The notes: a model not told the origin generated them from the letters alone. Positions 11,652-24,159 are shown, counted from the stretch's first letter. The stretch: 64,000 nucleotides of DNA from Corylus avellana (GCF_901000735.1 NC_081545.1:11207973-11271972), one strand, 5' to 3'. A program made the numbers and translations.

Positions 11652-12327
11652 TTTTTTTTTTTTTTTTTTTTTTTGATAAACTGTGTTACTTTCATTTCCA
11701 ATCAAGCATCAAAAACAGCTTCCTCAAGAACCAGAAGGTTCTGAATACAGAGAGGCGGGTCAACAACCCACATAGCATCCATTACACTTTTAGTAGCCAT
11801 TCTTGCAAGCTCATGGGCTGGCCTATTAGCCTCCCTGCCACTGTATGCTATCTTCCAGTGGGACAAATCACGCAGATGATGGTGAAGGTCTTCGAGAAGA
11901 GGGTGCCGCCTACTCCAACCTCGCGCCCCCTGTTGAACTGCTTCCACAACCAGCTGTGCATCACCCACAAACAACGTGCTATCAAAACCCCATGTACGGC
12001 AGATTTGGACAGCAGTAATGGCTGCCATTGTTTCCGCATCTATAGCACTAAGATAACCCCGTCGTGTGAGACTTCTCGCCATAATCATCTTCCCTTTGTG
12101 GTCTCTCAGTAGCACTCCCAGTCCAATTAGTCCTCTGTCCTTGTCCAACGAAGCGTCCCAATTTGCAATAATCCACCCATTCGGAGGGGTCATCACCTGA
12201 GCTGGCCTGGCTGGTATCCCCGACGAAACTGGCGTCTCATTGGCCTGTTGGAAATCTAAGAGAGCCCCCCTCGTTTGCAGAAGCAGCTCCTTCGGAGAGG
12301 CAAAGGATCCTCCATGTATCACCTCAT
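11652..12327 (-). mobile_element. LINE 3' fragment with RNase H domain, poly(A) at 11652-11674
   Basis: A 23-base poly(T) (poly(A) on the element strand) is followed by a minus-strand open frame, stop at 11702, running into the gap. The product is the RNase H-like C-terminus typical of plant L1-type LINEs: a first Asp in IANWDAS, Glu in DAETMAA, Asp in VGDAQLVV, and a closing REANRPAHELA. The insertion point lies exactly where homology to copy B stops (11650 against 62156), so this LINE is absent from copy B. It is a different subfamily from the LINE at 40429-47070. The upstream part is lost in the gap, so the second target-site copy cannot be seen. Confidence 0.9.
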
Positions 12328-12427
12328 NNNNNNNNNNNNNNNNNNNNNNNNNNNNNNNNNNNNNNNNNNNNNNNNNNNNNNNNNNNNNNNNNNNNNNNNN
12401 NNNNNNNNNNNNNNNNNNNNNNNNNNN
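12328..12427. other. Assembly gap (100 N)
   Basis: A placeholder of 100 N between a contig ending inside a LINE and a contig starting at the equivalent of base 1038. The true size is unknown. Confidence 1.
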
Positions 12428-14423
12428 AAAATGGAGAGGATCTTTGTCCACTTTAATTACATACTAGCTTGGGTTCCAGATTTTTTTTGTTCTCAATTTT
12501 TTTTTTTTCCAAATACACTTCTTAAAATTTTACCAAACTAAATTTTCATTGATCAACCCACATGCAACACTTTTTAAAAATGTGGCCACTACTAAATCAA
12601 TTCTAAATTTACACATTTTTCAAAATCCAAAACACTTCTAAAAACTATACCAAACATAGTGACTCTCAATAATTTGTTATTCCTTTTACAATAACAAATT
12701 AAAAAAAAAAATTGAATAATATTACAAAAGGGCTTAATAATTGGAATGCTTTTAATTAAAAAAAAAAAAAAAGGTTAAATAACAATTTAGTCCCTGCATT
12801 CAACTTCCGTCAAACAGTTGACAGATTCTATTAGTATGCCATGTCAACAACAATAAAATGATGACACGTGTTGCCCTTCATAAAAAAAAATTATATATAT
12901 ATATATAAAACGAAAAAGTAAAAAATTAATATTTTTTTTTTTAAAAAAAAAATAGAGGGCAGCCACCATCTTGGGAGATAGGGTGGCCAGTCAATTGAGC
13001 GATATCTTGGGGATATACTATGTTAAATTATTATTTATCTTAATAGCTTATACTAATAGAAAGAGGTAAATTTAATTATTTAATCAATACTTTCACAGTA
13101 ATTTTTAGAGACAAGTGATTCACATGATATTAGAATAGGTTTTGAGTTTAGGTATTATCTATGTAATTCATAATTCATTTTAATTAGATACTATGTGTTA
13201 GTTCTTACTTATTAAGTAAGAGTATTAGAATATTATTATTTAAATATTAGTTCAATTTTTTTATTAATCTAAACTTTTGAAATAAGTAATAATTTAAATA
13301 ATAATAATAATCACCGTCTCATGAAATATTATTATATGCAGGTTCAGAAGGTAGGCTTCAAAAGCAAAGAGTTAAAGGTAGGATGACATTTATTCTTTAT
13401 TCTTTTTTAAGGAAAAAAAAAAAAAAAAAAAGGAATCGAGCCATAGTCTATAGTGGTTTTGATCTAACTTTTAAACACCTGAAAAATAAGGTTGAGGATT
13501 TGAAGAAACCAAAGTAGGCGGTTGGGAAACATCTAAAAAGGAAGGGGCAAGGGTAGTTGCAAAGTGATAAATTTGAAGAAGCAAGAAAAAGAGCCAACTT
13601 ACATTGGCCAATGGTGCGAGAATGATCCTCTCAATTTCCTTTGAAATGGAGAAGAGCCGGTCCTTCTTTCTACAAGGGTAGAATGGTCTCAAATAAGAGT
13701 GAAATGATCATTCTACCCTTGTAAAATAAATGATTGGCTCCTCTCAATTTCCTTTGAAATTGAGAGGATCCTGGTCCATCAATGACTACACCATTTTCAT
13801 TTAATTTTTAATTTTTAGAGATAAGTGGTTAACATGATATTAGAAGAGGTTTGAGTTTAGATATTATCTATGTAATTCATAGTTCATAGTTCATTTTAAT
13901 TAGATATTATATGTGTTAATTAGTTCTTACTTATTAAGTAAGAATACTGTTATTTAAATGATTAGGTTCGATTTTTTATTAATCTAAATTTTAAAAATAA
14001 GTAATAATTTAAATAATAACAATTACAGCCTAATGAAATATTATTAAATACATGTTCGGAAGGTAGGCTTCAAAAGCATAGAGTTAAAGGTAGGATGACA
14101 TTTTTAAAAAAAAAAAAAAAAGGTAGGAAGATTTGTATATAAAAAAAGAAATAAAATAAAAAAAATAAAATAAAAAAATACACTTTACCCCTTCTGAAGC
14201 ATACACTCATTTTCGTTTTGATGTCTAATGTTTAAAAAGTGACACTTAACCCCCACAAAGTTAAACACAGTAACAAAAAAACTCATCCATTACTTTTGGG
14301 CGTGAATTTGGACGGAAACCTAAGGGCATGCCATTCACATGACATTTTTCAACCAAAAAGTTCGAAAAAAATGCCCTCAAGGGGTAAAGTATAAACATAA
14401 ATTACTTTAGGGGTAAAAAAAAA

Positions 14424-14451
14424 AAACTAGTATGAAGCTTCATACTAGTTT
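14424..14451. repeat. 28-nt perfect palindrome unique to copy B
   Basis: The half-site aaactagtatgaag is followed directly by its exact complement. It sits where copy A has about 220 bp (about 3055-3275) of A-rich sequence, between the shared ggggtaaa and tcacattttgtt. It may mark a deletion repaired with a filler hairpin or a transposon footprint. The hairpin has no spacer. Confidence 0.85.
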
Positions 14452-16230
14452 CACATTTTGTTAGCACAAACTAACGGATTGCCATGTGTCACCACAAAAA
14501 AAATGCCACATGTTCTAAAAATATTTGGCGCCACATGTCCTAAAAAAAATGCCAATTTAGTGCCACATGTCCTAAAAAAAAATAATAATTTAAAAAAAAA
14601 AATCAAAAAAGATAACCCGAAACAACATATTCATGCAACAAGGACAAGTCTAACGAAAATGAAAAGCTTGTAACAAGATTAAGAACTATACTTCTAGATT
14701 CTAATAACAACTAAGCTATTGTAAGGCATAAGGCAAGCATAACATCATATGAAAACACTAAAGAAAGATGATTGCTTTCCCACAGTAAGAGCCCTCAAGT
14801 GGTTCCTCATTCCTCTCCAAGAACACCAAGGAAAACTCTCAAAAACTCACAACAACGCTCAATAAGGGTTTCTCTGGGACTTAGAGGGTAGAATGGGCTG
14901 GTAAAGGCATGGGATGGGGTATTTATTGCGTAGAAAAGTTGAGAGCACTGTAGGAGCAGGCTTGCAGTGCAACGAGCGCCCGGTACTACAATGCCAAGCG
15001 TTCGCGTACTGTTTGCACAACGGTTTTAGGGTTGCACTCGTATGCTCGAGCAATATCTAGTAGTCAACCAAAATTTAACATATGCTTAGCTGGTCCCCAC
15101 ACAAGCATTCGTGTACTGTTTGCAAGCGAGCGCTCGTGTGGTCCCACATGAGCGTTCGGACTAGAAAGTCCAAAATTTCCAAAATGACTCCCAACTGTCC
15201 TTAGTGACCCAAAAATCCAAATAACCTTTTAACTAAGCTACCTTACCTTAGTTAATTATTTGGGTCACTATATGAGTCCCACGATAAGTCACCTTGGTGA
15301 CCCTCCGTTGGGTCTTGTGACCCACGACGAGTCACCTTGTGACCCAAGCCGGGTCACCTTGGTGACCCACAATGGGGACCCAATGACTTGTTAGAATTTT
15401 TAGAATTATTATTATTTTTTTTTTAAATGAGGGCATTTTGGGGATTTTACACCCCTTCGTTAGGATTTAACAGAAAATCTTAATGGAGGAGGGTAGTTGG
15501 AAAAAATCAAAAGATCAATACACTAAAGTGAAATTTTTTGAACTGAGAAGGTCTTTGCAAAATGCATGACATTTTAGGAGATATAAGTGAAGTTTTCCCT
15601 AACAAAAACTACAAAAATGGATCAATGCCATCTTCATCTTCCCTTGTATACCACTATAAGCTTATTTGCATAAATTCATTTAAGCTTTATAAATGTTTAT
15701 TAAAATCTCAAGAGTCACGAGAATTGACCTTAATCAAAATTTACGTTACAAAACGTTTCCAAGATCACCATGCTTAAACAACTATTTGCTTAAATAAATT
15801 CAACTGCAACTTTCATGCTCGATTAGACACGAATTTTGCTATTAAAAAAAATAACTCTTAAAAATTCTTGGATGGATATAATAAAAACTCAACAGTCATG
15901 AGATATGACCTTAACCAAAATTTACGTTAGTCATAACCCATCAAATGATTCCAAGGTCACCTTGCTTAAACAACTCTTCACTTTAACTAAATTAAATTTA
16001 AATACAACTTTTATGCTTGATTAGACATGAGTTTTGCCATTAAAAAAACTCTTAGAAATTTATGGATGTTTATAACAAAAACTTAACGATGAGGAGGCTT
16101 TACCTTAAACAAAACTCAAGTTAGCCAAGAGCCATCAAACCTTTCCAAGGCCGGTATGCTTAAACAATTCTTCATTTAAATAAAAAAATTCATTTTTTAG
16201 GAATTTTTCGTCTAAAATATCATATAACTC

Positions 16231-16656
16231 TTGTATATAAAAGCTTTAGATATTGTAGATTATGGATTCATCTTGGAGTTCCCAAAATTAAGCAATTCCA
16301 AGATAGGGAGAGTAACCATGGATATGAAGAGACTTACGATGATGACAATGTGGCTGGTGACTCTTTTTCTAGTTATGAAGCCTGTAGAAGACCGTTGGCT
16401 TCCCTTTTCTGCCTCCTCTATGCCCCCATCTATCCATCTCTTCTCGCTGCCCACTCGATTTCCCTATTTCTCTCGACTTTACTTTTCTACCCTCCGCACG
16501 AAAAGAATTGTTGAAAGGAAAGTGGAAACTTGGAAAAGTTGTTATATAGACTGTACTATGATTTTCTTGAAAGATTGGGATTTGCATGGGATGTACTTTG
16601 CCAGGGAGCAATTCGAACTTTGTCATGAAATGTGCGAAAAATTACATGGCATATGA
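16231..16656 (+). CDS. 141-codon open frame, copy B of the doubtful gene
   Basis: Counterpart of 4902-5327 with the same start and stop and at least two amino-acid differences. It remains unrecognised; the same caution applies. Confidence 0.2.
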   Translation: MYIKALDIVDYGFILEFPKLSNSKIGRVTMDMKRLTMMTMWLVTLFLVMKPVEDRWLPFSASSMPPSIHLFSLPTRFPYFSRLYFSTLRTKRIVERKVETWKSCYIDCTMIFLKDWDLHGMYFAREQFELCHEMCEKLHGI

Positions 16657-16980
16657 TAATTGTGCTATCAATTGTAGCCCCACAATTATATATATTTTGT
16701 TGTTGCAAGTGTTGAAGGTATCAACGAGGATCCGTAAGCCTCATACTTAGGCTACTATAATTGAGGCCACAGGATGCTGCATGTATTTTGTGTCAGTCAA
16801 ATGTTTGGAAAATACTAAGTGTTCTTCTAGTGTTCTCATGAACCTCATGGTATCCTCCTAACTGTGATGTACCTTTTAAAATTACTGCAGAATTTAAGAT
16901 TATCATTTTTGACTTTTAATCTATTGGTGATTTTAAAAGTCACATCACAGTTGGGAGGACACTAGGAGAACACTAAAAAA

Positions 16981-17940
16981 ACACCTAGCATTTCCCCAAA
17001 TATTTTAACATTTACAATGTATTTACCTTTTGGTTATGGACCATTTTTGTTACGTTTATCAACATTTAAGATGTATTTTCGCTTTGTGCCACCTATGGCA
17101 CTTTTGTATAGCCAGTGTTTAAGATATGTAAATATACAAAATAAATGTTTATAAATATAAAAGTTACTTGTTAACTCAGTGTGTTATGCGGTGTTCAATG
17201 TTTAGATGTTTTCTTTGTGAGTTAATGCACTCCGATATGATGAGAGTATGTAAAGGAGATGTTCAGTGTAGTATCCTGGGCGTCCGCCCTTGTTATAATT
17301 TGGGGCGTGTGGTTGTAGGTAAAGGAGAACAATAAAAAAACACCTAGCATTTCCCCAAATATTTTAACATTTACAATGTATTTACCTTTTGGTTATGGAC
17401 CATTTTTGTTATGTTTATCAACATTTAAGATGTATTTTGGCTTTGTGCCGCCTATGGCACTTTTGTATAGCCAATGTTTAAGATATGTAAATATGCAAAA
17501 TAAATGTTTATAAATATAAAAGTTACTTGTTAACTCAGTGTGTTATGCGGTGTTCAATGTTTAGATGTTTTATTTGCGAGTTAATTCACTCCGATATGAT
17601 GAGTGTATGTAAAGGAGATGTTCAATGTAGTATCCTGTGCACCTGCCCTTGTTATAATTTGGGGCATGTGGTTGTAGGGTCATTACAATTTAGCATAATG
17701 AAGATGATGTTCCTGAAGGAGCTTTGTGGAAGGCATCTTCCCCCCCCCACCCCCCCGGCGCACGTGTTCAATGTTTAGATGTTTTCTTTGCGAGTTAATG
17801 CACTCTGATATGATGAGTGTATGTAAATGAGACGCTCAGTGTAGCATCCTGTGCGCCCGCCCTTGTTATAATTTGGGGCGTGTGGTTGCAGGGTCATTAC
17901 AACTCAGCAAAATGAAGATGATCTTCATGAAGGAGCTTTG
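16981..17940. repeat. 359-bp tandem repeat, copy B
   Basis: Units start with acacctagca at 16981 and 17340 (period 359), with a third partial unit from about 17765 after the C-rich tract at 17741-17756. It is almost unchanged from copy A, which argues for a recent separation of the copies because tandem arrays usually change quickly. Confidence 0.85.
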
Positions 17941-18539
17941 TGCGCCTTCTCGGGGCTAAATGTCATGCATTTAGCAAAGACCCACCAAGTTTAAAAGTTC
18001 TTACTTCTGTATGTCGATCTTTTGATTTTTTCAATTACTCCCCTCCGTTAGAGATTGGGGTTAAATTAAACGGCAAAAAAAGTAAAGTGATATTTTATAC
18101 CCGTGAAACTTTTCTAAAATTTCAAATTTATCCTTAATTACAAAAGAAAATTGTTTATATTTCTTCTGTATTATCTTACAAATTTAATAGATGTAGGGTC
18201 TACCATTGACTTGTGTTAGATCCACATATGTCTATAAATCTACTGATTAATTTGTAAGATGAGATGAAAAAAATATAAGCCAAGTATTTCTCTTTTATTA
18301 ATGGTATTTTTGTCTTTGGGGTGATATTTGTAATTTTCTTTTTGTAGTTTGGAAGACATTTTACAGAATTAACTGTTTGGAAGATTTTGATAATTTTGTA
18401 GTTTGGGTTTATTTTACTTTAAAAAAATAAAAAAGTTTATTTTATTTTTATTTTTTGGTCTTTTACACTATACAAAGGGCGGACGAATAAAGTGATTGGA
18501 TGAACGCCCTACGTTTTTGTAATTCTACTGGTTTCAGAG

Positions 18540-20193
18540 ATGGACGCTTTGGGCGGTGGCCTTGGCGGCCTCTGGAACTTAAACTATCCCTTCCGGCGAA
18601 GAGCAAAAGACGGATCCAAATCCAAATCCTCCGATTCCGTGGAAGCAACCAGCGGAGCCGGTTTGCGGTTCCCCTTGAAGCAAGCCCTCATAGCTGGCTC
18701 ACTCGCTCTATCCGGCGACACAATCGCTCAGCTCTCAGAGCGTTGGAGAAAAGCAAAAGCTTTGAACCATGAACAGTCTCTCTCTGATCCTGATGGATTC
18801 TCTAAGGTCAGACAAGCACTGACATTTTTTTTTTTTTTTTCGCTTTTTTGTATTTTTTTGGTGCCTGTTTTTTTTTTTTTAATGCTATGTTTGGTTGCTG
18901 GGAAAATGTGGGGAATGTAAAGTTTGAATATTGTGAGAGTTATGTTTTGTTTTCATCTGTTTGTTTGCCACTGGAAGCGTTTATCTGTCCCTTCGGCTGC
19001 TTAGGAAAATGTCGTTAAAAGTAGAGAAATTTGTTGCTGCGTCTTCTGGGTTTTTTCTTTTCTTTTTTTTTTTTGTTATGCTGTTTTCGGTTACAATTTT
19101 ATGAATTTTGAGGCGTTGAATCTATTGATGTCATTGTTTTTTCAAATTTTCCTTGCTGTTGGTAGCTAAAAGTTCTCTAAATTACCTTTTCTTTGGTGTT
19201 TCAGCAAATAACTATTCTATGCTCTGTTTAATTGCTCAAAAATGCAAATTATTTTTCCTGTTTAAACTGTTCTGAACGTAGAAAGCTAAGCGTTTGAGTT
19301 AGAATTAGTGGTGTAAGAAAGGTTCATGACATAGGTTTTGACACTTCTAGTGTGATTGATGACTTTATTGCAGGGATTTTTTTTTTTTTTTTTGGTGCCG
19401 GGGGGAACTAATGAAATAATTCTATTAGAAATAAAATTCAAACATTATATGGAAGAAAAATATTCAAACAGGATTATTTATCTATAAATATTATCTCCAA
19501 ACTAAAGAGGAGTATTCGAAAGTATATCTAGTCAACTTGGGCATAGATATATGCAAAAAATTCACAAAAACTCCTTGGGCTTAAAACATCTTGATGCTTT
19601 TTTTTTTTTTCCAAAAACTTTGGAGGGGTCATGGCCCCTTCCACACACAGATACAAAATGGGGTTCTTATTTTTACTTGATTTTTCATGCTGGCATGTCT
19701 TTACTGTGTTGTATCCGTATTCCTTATGTACATCCATCCTTCATGGCCTCTGATTGTCTGGTCCTAGAATAGTTATCAAACCTACTGGAACAAGGGCTGG
19801 TTCTTGGTTTTGGTAGCTTGACCTATCAGCCTGGTACCCTGTTAATAGTAGTTGCATTTGCTGAAGAAGTTTTCAAATATGACATAATCTTCATTTCTAG
19901 TTTGCAAATTATGTTTTTATGTGGTTGAAAGCCTTCTCTATGACATGTTGAGATGGTTTCTTCCTATGTTCCCTCTGTATCTAGTCAGTGCTTAGGGCTA
20001 TTCTGAGTTTCATCTTTAACCAAAAACTTTCCCTTAGGATGTAATGCGGACCCTCCTTTCAGACCATGATTGGCTTCGTGCCCTGCGGATGACTTCTTAT
20101 GGGTTTCTTTTATATGGTCCTGGTTCTTATGCGTGGTATCAGTATCTTGATCATTCGTTGCCGAAGCAAACGGCGCAGAATCTAGTGCTGAAG
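18540..20193 (+). CDS. Mpv17/PMP22-family protein, copy B, exons 1-2
   Basis: Exon 1 is 18540-18806 and exon 2 is 20038-20193, with the same splice sites and phase as copy A. Exon 1 has Thr66 changed to Ser (ACA to TCA, 18735). Exon 2 has one silent change (CTC to CTT). No stop or frameshift is present. The reading frame continues in exons 3-5 at 59479-60594 once the 39-kb block and its two gaps are ignored. In this assembly the gene would have a ~39-kb intron 2, which I consider an artefact. Confidence 0.88.
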
Positions 20194-20290
20194 GTATACT
20201 TCCTTTGAATTTCACTTTTCAACAAGCAGCATTTGATTAATATAAGTTAATTGGAAAATGAAGGGAAAATTCTTTATAGTTTCATTTACT

Positions 20291-20390
20291 NNNNNNNNNN
20301 NNNNNNNNNNNNNNNNNNNNNNNNNNNNNNNNNNNNNNNNNNNNNNNNNNNNNNNNNNNNNNNNNNNNNNNNNNNNNNNNNNNNNNNNNN
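20291..20390. other. Assembly gap (100 N) inside Mpv17 copy B intron 2
   Basis: The left contig ends tttcatttact. The base sequence that follows it in copy A (tgcaggtgctac) is found at 59474, not here. The right side is an unrelated Copia element. Confidence 1.
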
Positions 20391-22055
20391 AAACCTAAGT
20401 CTTTTCCCAACTATCAGCTATTCCTATCCTTAAAATCAACCAAGCATCCACTAAAATCCTTTCATGCTACACCCTTGCCTTCTATCCCTACCACATTTGC
20501 TCAGGCTGTTTCTAACCCTAAATGGTTTGCTGCAATGGAAAGTGAACTTCAAGCTTTAATTGACAATGGTACTTGGTCTCTCTGCCCTAGACCTTCACAT
20601 CGAAACATCATCAAGAATAAGTGGGTTTTTCGGCTAAAGGAAAAATCAGATGGCACTATTGAAAGATACAAGGCAAGACTAGTGGCCAAGGGTTTCCAAC
20701 AAAGAGATGGTATTGACTACACTGAAACCTTCAGTCCAGTTATAAAACCAGCCACTATACGGATCCTACTATCCTTAGCAATCCACTACAATTGGCCCCT
20801 CAAGCAATTGGATGTCTCTAATGCCTTCCTTCATGGTTACTTGAATGAAGAAGTCCTCATGGAGCAGCCTACTGGTTTTGTTGATGTAGCTTTTCCAGAT
20901 CATGTTTGTAAGCTCAAAAAGGCCCTCTATGGTCTAAAGCAAGCCCCACGAGCTTGGTTTCATAGATTGTCACAAGCTCTTCTCCATCTTGGTTTTGTTG
21001 GATCCTTAGTAGATACATCTCTTTTTATGCTTCATCAAGGCTCTGTTCATATTTACATACTGATATATGTTGATGATATCATAGTAACAGGTACAGATTC
21101 ATCTATCATGGAGACTCTCATCCACGGCCTTCAAATGGAATTTAAGTTGAAAGATCTTGGTTGCCTTTCATACTTCTTAGGCATCCATGTCCTTCGTGAC
21201 AAAACTGGCTTGCATCTAAATCAAGGTAAATACATTATTGATTTACTTGATCGTGTGCAAATGCTTGGAGCAAAGCCCTATGCCGCACCCTGCACTTCAG
21301 GCAAGAAGCTCACCAAGCTTGATGGTGATACTCTACCAGATCCCACAACCTATCGTCATATCATTGGAGCTCTACAATACTGCACACTCACAAGACCTGA
21401 CATAGCCTACATTGTCAATCAATTGTGTCAATTTCTCCATTGTCCAACTACAGAACATATGAAGGCTGCTAAAAGAGTTCTAAGGTATCTCAAAGGCACA
21501 CCAGATCATGGCCTTCACTTCCCTTCAGGTCCTCTTCAACTTCAGGCATACTGTGACTCTGACTGGGCAGGGGATCCTCTTGATCGCAGATCCACTACAG
21601 GGTATTGTGTTTTCTTCGGCTCCAACTTAGTATCTTGGCATGCCAAGAAGCAGCCTGTTGTCTCGAGATCTAGCACCGAGGCTGAATATCGTGCAATGGC
21701 CATTACAGTTGCTGAACTCTCATGGCTTCGAATGCTACTCAAAGAATTGCAAGTTTCTCTCCATGATCCTCCTGTACTCTGGTGTGATAACATAGGAGCT
21801 ATTGCTTTAGCTTCTAATCCCATCTACCATGCTCGTACCAAGCATATAGAAGTTGACTACCACTTCATCCGGGAGAAAATTCTTCACAAAGATCTTTGTG
21901 CTAGCTACATCCCAACTCAAGATCAATGTGCTGATATCTTTACAAAGGGCCTTACCTCCTCTCGATTTCTTTTCCTCAGAGACAAACTCATGGTTACTCC
22001 CCCTCCCATTCGTTTGAGGGGGGCTGTTAAGGAACCAATAGAGTCTATTTTATAG
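20391..22055 (+). CDS. Ty1/Copia polyprotein, C-terminal half (reverse transcriptase and RNase H)
   Basis: The frame is open from the gap edge (20391) to TAG at 22053, with no internal stop; the first Met is at 20475. It encodes the reverse transcriptase and RNase H of a Copia retrotransposon, which copy element RNA into DNA in virus-like particles. Visible motifs are NKWVFRLK and KARLVAKGF near the start, QLDVSNAFLHG, YGLKQAPRAWF, the catalytic YVDD at 21066-21077, and FLGI. In the RNase H these are the DSDWAGD segment from 21555, RSSTEAEYRA, TKHIEVDYHFIRE and ADIFTKG. Gag, protease and integrase would lie upstream and are missing at the gap. The intact frame suggests a fairly young insertion. 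The frame stays open about 30 bases into the 3' LTR. Confidence 0.95.
   Translation, partial: KPKSFPNYQLFLSLKSTKHPLKSFHATPLPSIPTTFAQAVSNPKWFAAMESELQALIDNGTWSLCPRPSHRNIIKNKWVFRLKEKSDGTIERYKARLVAKGFQQRDGIDYTETFSPVIKPATIRILLSLAIHYNWPLKQLDVSNAFLHGYLNEEVLMEQPTGFVDVAFPDHVCKLKKALYGLKQAPRAWFHRLSQALLHLGFVGSLVDTSLFMLHQGSVHIYILIYVDDIIVTGTDSSIMETLIHGLQMEFKLKDLGCLSYFLGIHVLRDKTGLHLNQGKYIIDLLDRVQMLGAKPYAAPCTSGKKLTKLDGDTLPDPTTYRHIIGALQYCTLTRPDIAYIVNQLCQFLHCPTTEHMKAAKRVLRYLKGTPDHGLHFPSGPLQLQAYCDSDWAGDPLDRRSTTGYCVFFGSNLVSWHAKKQPVVSRSSTEAEYRAMAITVAELSWLRMLLKELQVSLHDPPVLWCDNIGAIALASNPIYHARTKHIEVDYHFIREKILHKDLCASYIPTQDQCADIFTKGLTSSRFLFLRDKLMVTPPPIRLRGAVKEPIESIL
22016..22024 (+). other. Copia polypurine tract
   Basis: gaggggggc lies immediately before the TGTT start of the 3' LTR. 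This is the expected position and composition for the primer of second-strand DNA synthesis. Confidence 0.85.
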
Positions 22056-22294
22056 TTGTTCTTATCTTTTAGTATTATCCTTATAGTTGTTCTTATCTCT
22101 TCTCTTTAGTGTTCTAGTTGTATTTGTTTTACTTATTTGTATTGAATTAGGTCTCCTAGTTTGTATCAAGTTTGGGTTTGTCAAACTTGATTACAATTGT
22201 AACTCTTTGCCTATATATACAATGAGAACGAAGCTGAGACTTCATTCCGCCAAAAGCAATTTTCTTTGCTTTCTTTCAATATCTGTCCACAACA
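22025..22294 (+). repeat. Copia 3' LTR (~270 bp)
   Basis: Starts tgttaaggaa directly after the polypurine tract. It has a TATA-like ctatatatac at 22211-22220 and probably ends ...cacaaca at 22294 (another CA lies at 22298). The 5' LTR is not in the assembly, so the right boundary and target duplication cannot be confirmed. Confidence 0.75.
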
Positions 22295-24003
22295 ACCAGT
22301 GCCTGGAAAACTATTGCAAATATGTGAATAGATAAAAATAAACACACAAAGAAAAAAACCCCAACCATGACTGTAACAACATCAGCTATTTTTCTATTCA
22401 AAAAAAATCTTTACACTTCTTTGCATTATCTTCTATCTACTCCAAGCATCAACAAAAGCATGACCATATTACATCATAATCATCTAGTCAGCTCTTTAGC
22501 AAACAAGTCTCCAATGAAATTTAAATTAAGAAAAAGCATTGAGCTAGCTTATTTATGAACTCTAGTTACAACATCAGAGAATGGGAAAAAAAATTTCCAA
22601 TTGAATTGTAATTTGTACCGTGTTTTTACCATATGAAAATGAGGAAACAGGTGATTTAGCTAACAAAAAATAAACAAGAATTGTAGCAGAAAAATGTACG
22701 TCAACTCACCGAGAAGAAGATGAAGATAGGGTAATTGATACTTTTCTCACTTGCTTTTGCTTTTGCATCATGGAATTCTGCATCTGAGTTGTTATTTTCA
22801 TTTGGGGTAGTTGGACTAAACATCATATTTAATGCTCTAATGAATATCTTCTCTTCTGTACAACTTTGCAGATTCAGAACCCCAACTCTTCCTTTTCGCC
22901 CATTGAGTCTGAATTTCCAATTTATTAGAATCTATGATGAGATTTGAATTTAAAGATAATCAAAGGCATCAAAGTCTTAGCTAAGTCAAATTGAATTTAG
23001 CTAAGACTAAGCACCAGAGTGAGCTCAGTCATAGTAAATTAAGCTATGACTAAAATGAAAGAAAATATTCACAGAACAGAGCACCCTGCCTCGAAGAGAA
23101 GAAAAAAAAGAAAAAGTGCTCAACATTTTCTTCAATTTTAAGATAAAAAGAAACAACTTTGGTTTGGATAGCTTTGTAATACATGAACTTACTCCTTCCA
23201 TTGCAATATGCACTTCTGCAAGCCCTTTGTGATACTCTTTGTTCCTCTGCATACTTTTTTCATATGATCCGCTCGATTCTTCTTGTCCCCCACCTGAAAA
23301 CCTTATATAGAAAACAATCATTCTCCATATCACAGAATTCTTTTTTATTTAAACAAAGAAAAGAAGAAAATTATTCATAGCCATGTACAAATTCTCTCAG
23401 CAAAATTCATAATTTTCCTCATCAAATCTTATAATAGCCAAAATTATTGGGTCCATCCTTGAACGCCCTATACTGGAACAATAACTAGTAATAGATATTA
23501 GGGTCCTTTCTCTATTAGTTCATAGCAACACTATAGATCATACTCTTATATTAAAACAGTTCATTTTCTCTTTTTAATTGTTGCTTTTTTCTTTTAAAAA
23601 AAAAAAAGTAGAGAAAAAGGAATGAAAGAAAGATAGAAAAAAGCAAATATGCGAAAAATTTAACTAAACCTTGAAGTAAATAATTTTAGCAAAGTTTATG
23701 CTCATCTAAACTATATCACTAAGCTCTAAGGCCCCAAAAATTAAATTTTCATCCAAGAACTCATTAAGCAAAATTGCATGAATTGCCAAATCTTTGAAAT
23801 GTGTCAATTCCAATCTAGTAGGCAAATATCACAGTTGAGTAGGCAAGGAGCCTTTAAGTAGCAATTTACAACTTTGAAAGAAGAGACCTGAGTTTTCACA
23901 AATGTAATGTACGTGTATTGTTTCTGTTACTATGCCATAAAAATATAGTTTAATTTAATGAAATACTGAGGCATAATTTCGGTAACAACCACTGATATTT
24001 TAA
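22295..24003. other. Gene-free stretch
   Basis: AT-rich sequence with no supported gene. 23190-23490 is the inverted relative of 541-910. On the minus strand, 22730-22920 has an exon-like look (an ag before, a cggtgagt-type donor after), but no recognised protein and no continuation. Confidence 0.5.
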
Positions 24004-24014
24004 TGCAGGAAAAT

Positions 24015-24129
24015 TATGTCTCAAAGCGGTAGTTCAATCGGCTAGGACTACGCCTAATGAAGTAGAAGTCATTAATTCGAATTCCCCTACACCTTCTTGT
24101 GCGGACATGTCAAAAAAAAAAAAAAAAAA
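24015..24129 (+). mobile_element. tRNA-derived SINE (Au-like) with 11-bp target duplication
   Basis: The head has an A box (gcggtagttcaatcggct) and a B box (taattcgaattcccc), followed by ccttcttgtgcggacatgtc and a poly(A) tail, as in plant Au-type SINEs. It is flanked by perfect direct repeats tgcaggaaaat at 24004-24014 and 24130-24140. Such elements are transcribed by RNA polymerase III and mobilised by LINE enzymes. It is a full-length, well-preserved copy. Confidence 0.88.
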
Positions 24130-24159
24130 TGCAGGAAAATCTTTCTATAAATGTAGGGT

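Larger units (their letters stand above)
12428..20290 (+). repeat. Duplicated locus, copy B, left part
   Basis: Near-identical to 1038-8952. It includes the direct-repeat pair, the foldback element (13624-13770), the palindrome block, the 190-bp and 359-bp tandem arrays (359-bp array at 16981-17940) and exons 1-2 of the second Mpv17 gene. Its last base before the gap is the T preceding tgcag at the end of intron 2; the remainder resumes at 59474. Confidence 0.95.

Noticed and set aside
20391..22294. Complete Copia element
   Set aside because: The 5' LTR, gag, protease and integrase are not in the window; only the C-terminal half and 3' LTR can be supported.
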